Positions 6,076-6,728 of a DNA stretch of 6,728 bases are shown here, one piece after another. How positions within the stretch are numbered: the stretch's first letter is position 1; the number at the start of each line of letters is the position of its first letter. Source of the DNA: Desulfobacteraceae bacterium (lineage in GTDB: Bacteria > Desulfobacterota > DSM-4660 > Desulfatiglandales > HGW-15); the NCBI GenBank assembly GCA_003819975.1, contig RPPU01000251.1, forward strand, positions 1 through 6,728, read 5' to 3'. The notes under the pieces are model-generated. The model ran no database searches. It was not told the origin of the DNA and saw only the letters and a list, made by a program, of their open reading frames with translations. A program made the translations under genes and the position numbers.

Positions 6076-6097
6076 TATCGACAAAAAATTGTCGATA
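6076..6097. promoter_or_regulatory. Palindrome before the MPT-binding gene (possible operator)
   Basis: TATCGACAA (6076-6084) and TTGTCGATA (6089-6097) are perfect 9-bp arms around AAAA, 23-44 bases upstream of the start codon at 6053. Size, symmetry and place fit a repressor or activator site, or a leader hairpin. No -10/-35 pair could be placed with confidence, so the regulatory role is an inference. Confidence 0.45.
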
Positions 6098-6134
6098 AGT
6101 GAAAAAGTTGTTTACTCACCGGCTAACAATCGTA

Positions 6135-6273
6135 CGGACTTATTCCGGCGCTTTTCGCTGGAACTCCTGTTTCGGTACACTGGAACTCCTGTTCCGGTAC
6201 ACTGGAACTCCTGTTCCGGTTGGCCGGAATACATGATTTTTCGATCCTACGCTTTTCAGGGTCGAAAAATCAT
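6135..6273 (-). repeat. Composite palindromic repeat, copy 2 (directly 3' of the M24 gene)
   Basis: On the minus strand it starts one base after the M24 stop codon with a hairpin (arms 6273-6259 and 6247-6233, based on ATGATTTTTCGA), followed by GTATTCCGGC and, after an internal tandem array, GCCGGAATA; the outer pair is TATTCCGGC (6141-6149) with GCCGGAATA (6223-6231). CGGACTTATT (6135-6144) closes it. Module order and orientation equal copy 1 at 2001-2339, but without the 98-bp insert. Confidence 0.72.
6158..6223. repeat. Three 22-bp tandem units inside composite repeat copy 2
   Basis: Units lie at 6158-6179, 6180-6201 and 6202-6223. Units 1 and 2 differ at one base (GTTTC against GTTCC, a change that keeps a G-U pair), and unit 3 diverges only in its last three bases. 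Each unit carries a mini-hairpin GGAAC-TCCT-GTTCC. The array fills the loop between the TATTCCGGC and GCCGGAATA arms. Confidence 0.88.
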
Positions 6274-6274
6274 T

Positions 6275-6728
6275 TCATGTTTTTTCGATCTTATCGAAAA
6301 AACATTTAAAGACTTCCACCGGCACCGGGCTGAGCAAACGACAGCCCGTATCGGTCACCAGGCAAACACTTTCGATCCCGGCGATAAATTGATCCTGATA
6401 CACGATCTTAGGTTCCAAAGCAAAAGTCATTCCGGCTTCCAGCAAATCTTTTTTGCCCTTGGCGATCAAAGGAGCTTCCACCAGTTCCACGCCTACGCCA
6501 TGACCGATAAAAGTCACTTGATAACCCTTGGGACCCAAATAAGTATCGGCATAGCCCAATTCCCCGGCCTTGGAAACGGAATAATTGAAAAGTTCTTCCA
6601 AGGAGACGCCCGGCTTGGCTCTCGCAATGACTTCAATGTGAATTTCAATCGCCGCTTCATAGGCCCGCAGCGCCTCATCCGGCATGGAGCCCATCGCGAA
6701 CATACGGGTTACATCCATGTGATAATGG
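6275..6728 (-). CDS. M24 family metallopeptidase (Xaa-Pro aminopeptidase-like), C-terminal part
   Basis: The frame is open to the window edge, and the residues before the first in-window Met (HYH-MDVTRMFAMG) continue the family motif, so the start lies outside. Counting from that Met, family metal ligands are visible: Asp2 in DVTR, His73 in FIGHGVGVELVEAP, Glu102 in FALEPK and Glu116 in GIESVCLVT; the first Asp of the pair is outside the window. M24 enzymes of this pita-bread fold use two metal ions to cut Xaa-Pro bonds, or act as creatinase-like hydrolases; the in-window part keeps the ligands, so activity is plausible. The last ten codons (KCFFDKIEKT) lie within a perfect hairpin at 6277-6305. 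It is probably a neighbour rather than part of the molybdenum hydroxylase set. Confidence 0.9.
   Translation of the reverse strand, partial: HYHMDVTRMFAMGSMPDEALRAYEAAIEIHIEVIARAKPGVSLEELFNYSVSKAGELGYADTYLGPKGYQVTFIGHGVGVELVEAPLIAKGKKDLLEAGMTFALEPKIVYQDQFIAGIESVCLVTDTGCRLLSPVPVEVFKCFFDKIEKT
6277..6305 (-). repeat. Perfect 13-bp hairpin overlapping the M24 stop codon
   Basis: ATGTTTTTTCGAT (6277-6289) and ATCGAAAAAACAT (6293-6305) form a perfect stem with a CTT loop. It covers the last ten codons of the M24 gene and one base of its stop codon. The arm resembles that of the next hairpin (ATGATTTTTCGAT at 6233), as if a repeat module had been duplicated into the gene end. It could help end transcription, but no T-run follows. 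Confidence 0.7.

Noticed and set aside
6158..6223. CRISPR-like array
   Set aside because: The 22-bp units are directly adjacent with no spacers, and no cas gene is present.

Overview
The window looks like chromosome from an anaerobic, probably deltaproteobacterial (Desulfobacterota-like) bacterium. This assignment is an inference from the gene families and the dense intergenic palindromes, not from a marker gene. All eight recognisable genes lie on the minus strand, so transcription runs from high to low coordinates. I see no tRNA, rRNA, CRISPR array, transposase or phage gene.

In transcription order the genes are: the 3' part of an M24 (Xaa-Pro peptidase-like) gene cut by the right edge (6728-6275); a molybdopterin-binding (MoeA/MoaB-fold) protein with a C-terminal Cys cluster (6053-5034); a small winged-helix-like protein (4944-4537); a small membrane protein (4466-4152); a YqeB-family protein (4080-3229); YqeC (3116-2340); an XdhC/CoxI-family protein (1791-718); and the N-terminal part of a YihY/UPF0761 membrane protein cut by the left edge (486-1).

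The core is an accessory set for molybdenum hydroxylases, apparently of the selenium-dependent type: MPT-binding protein, YqeB, YqeC and XdhC. In E. coli an XdhC-like half and a YqeB-family half are fused in one protein; here they are separate genes on either side of yqeC. The hydroxylase subunits, SelD and the MocA-type cytidylyltransferase are not in the window. Two small genes of unknown function split the set between the MPT-binding gene and yqeB.

The most unusual material is non-coding. Two copies of one composite palindromic repeat (about 2001-2339 and 6135-6273) each begin directly after a stop codon, downstream of yqeC and of the M24 gene, in the same orientation. Their stem arms differ between copies but stay complementary. 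Copy 1 carries a 98-bp insert with 17-bp terminal inverted repeats and a 5-bp TTACG duplication; copy 2 shows the matching empty site. Copy 2 in turn contains a three-unit 22-bp tandem array. A 28-bp perfect palindrome (1852-1879) and a TTCGAC-type inverted repeat (564-632) add to the repeat load.
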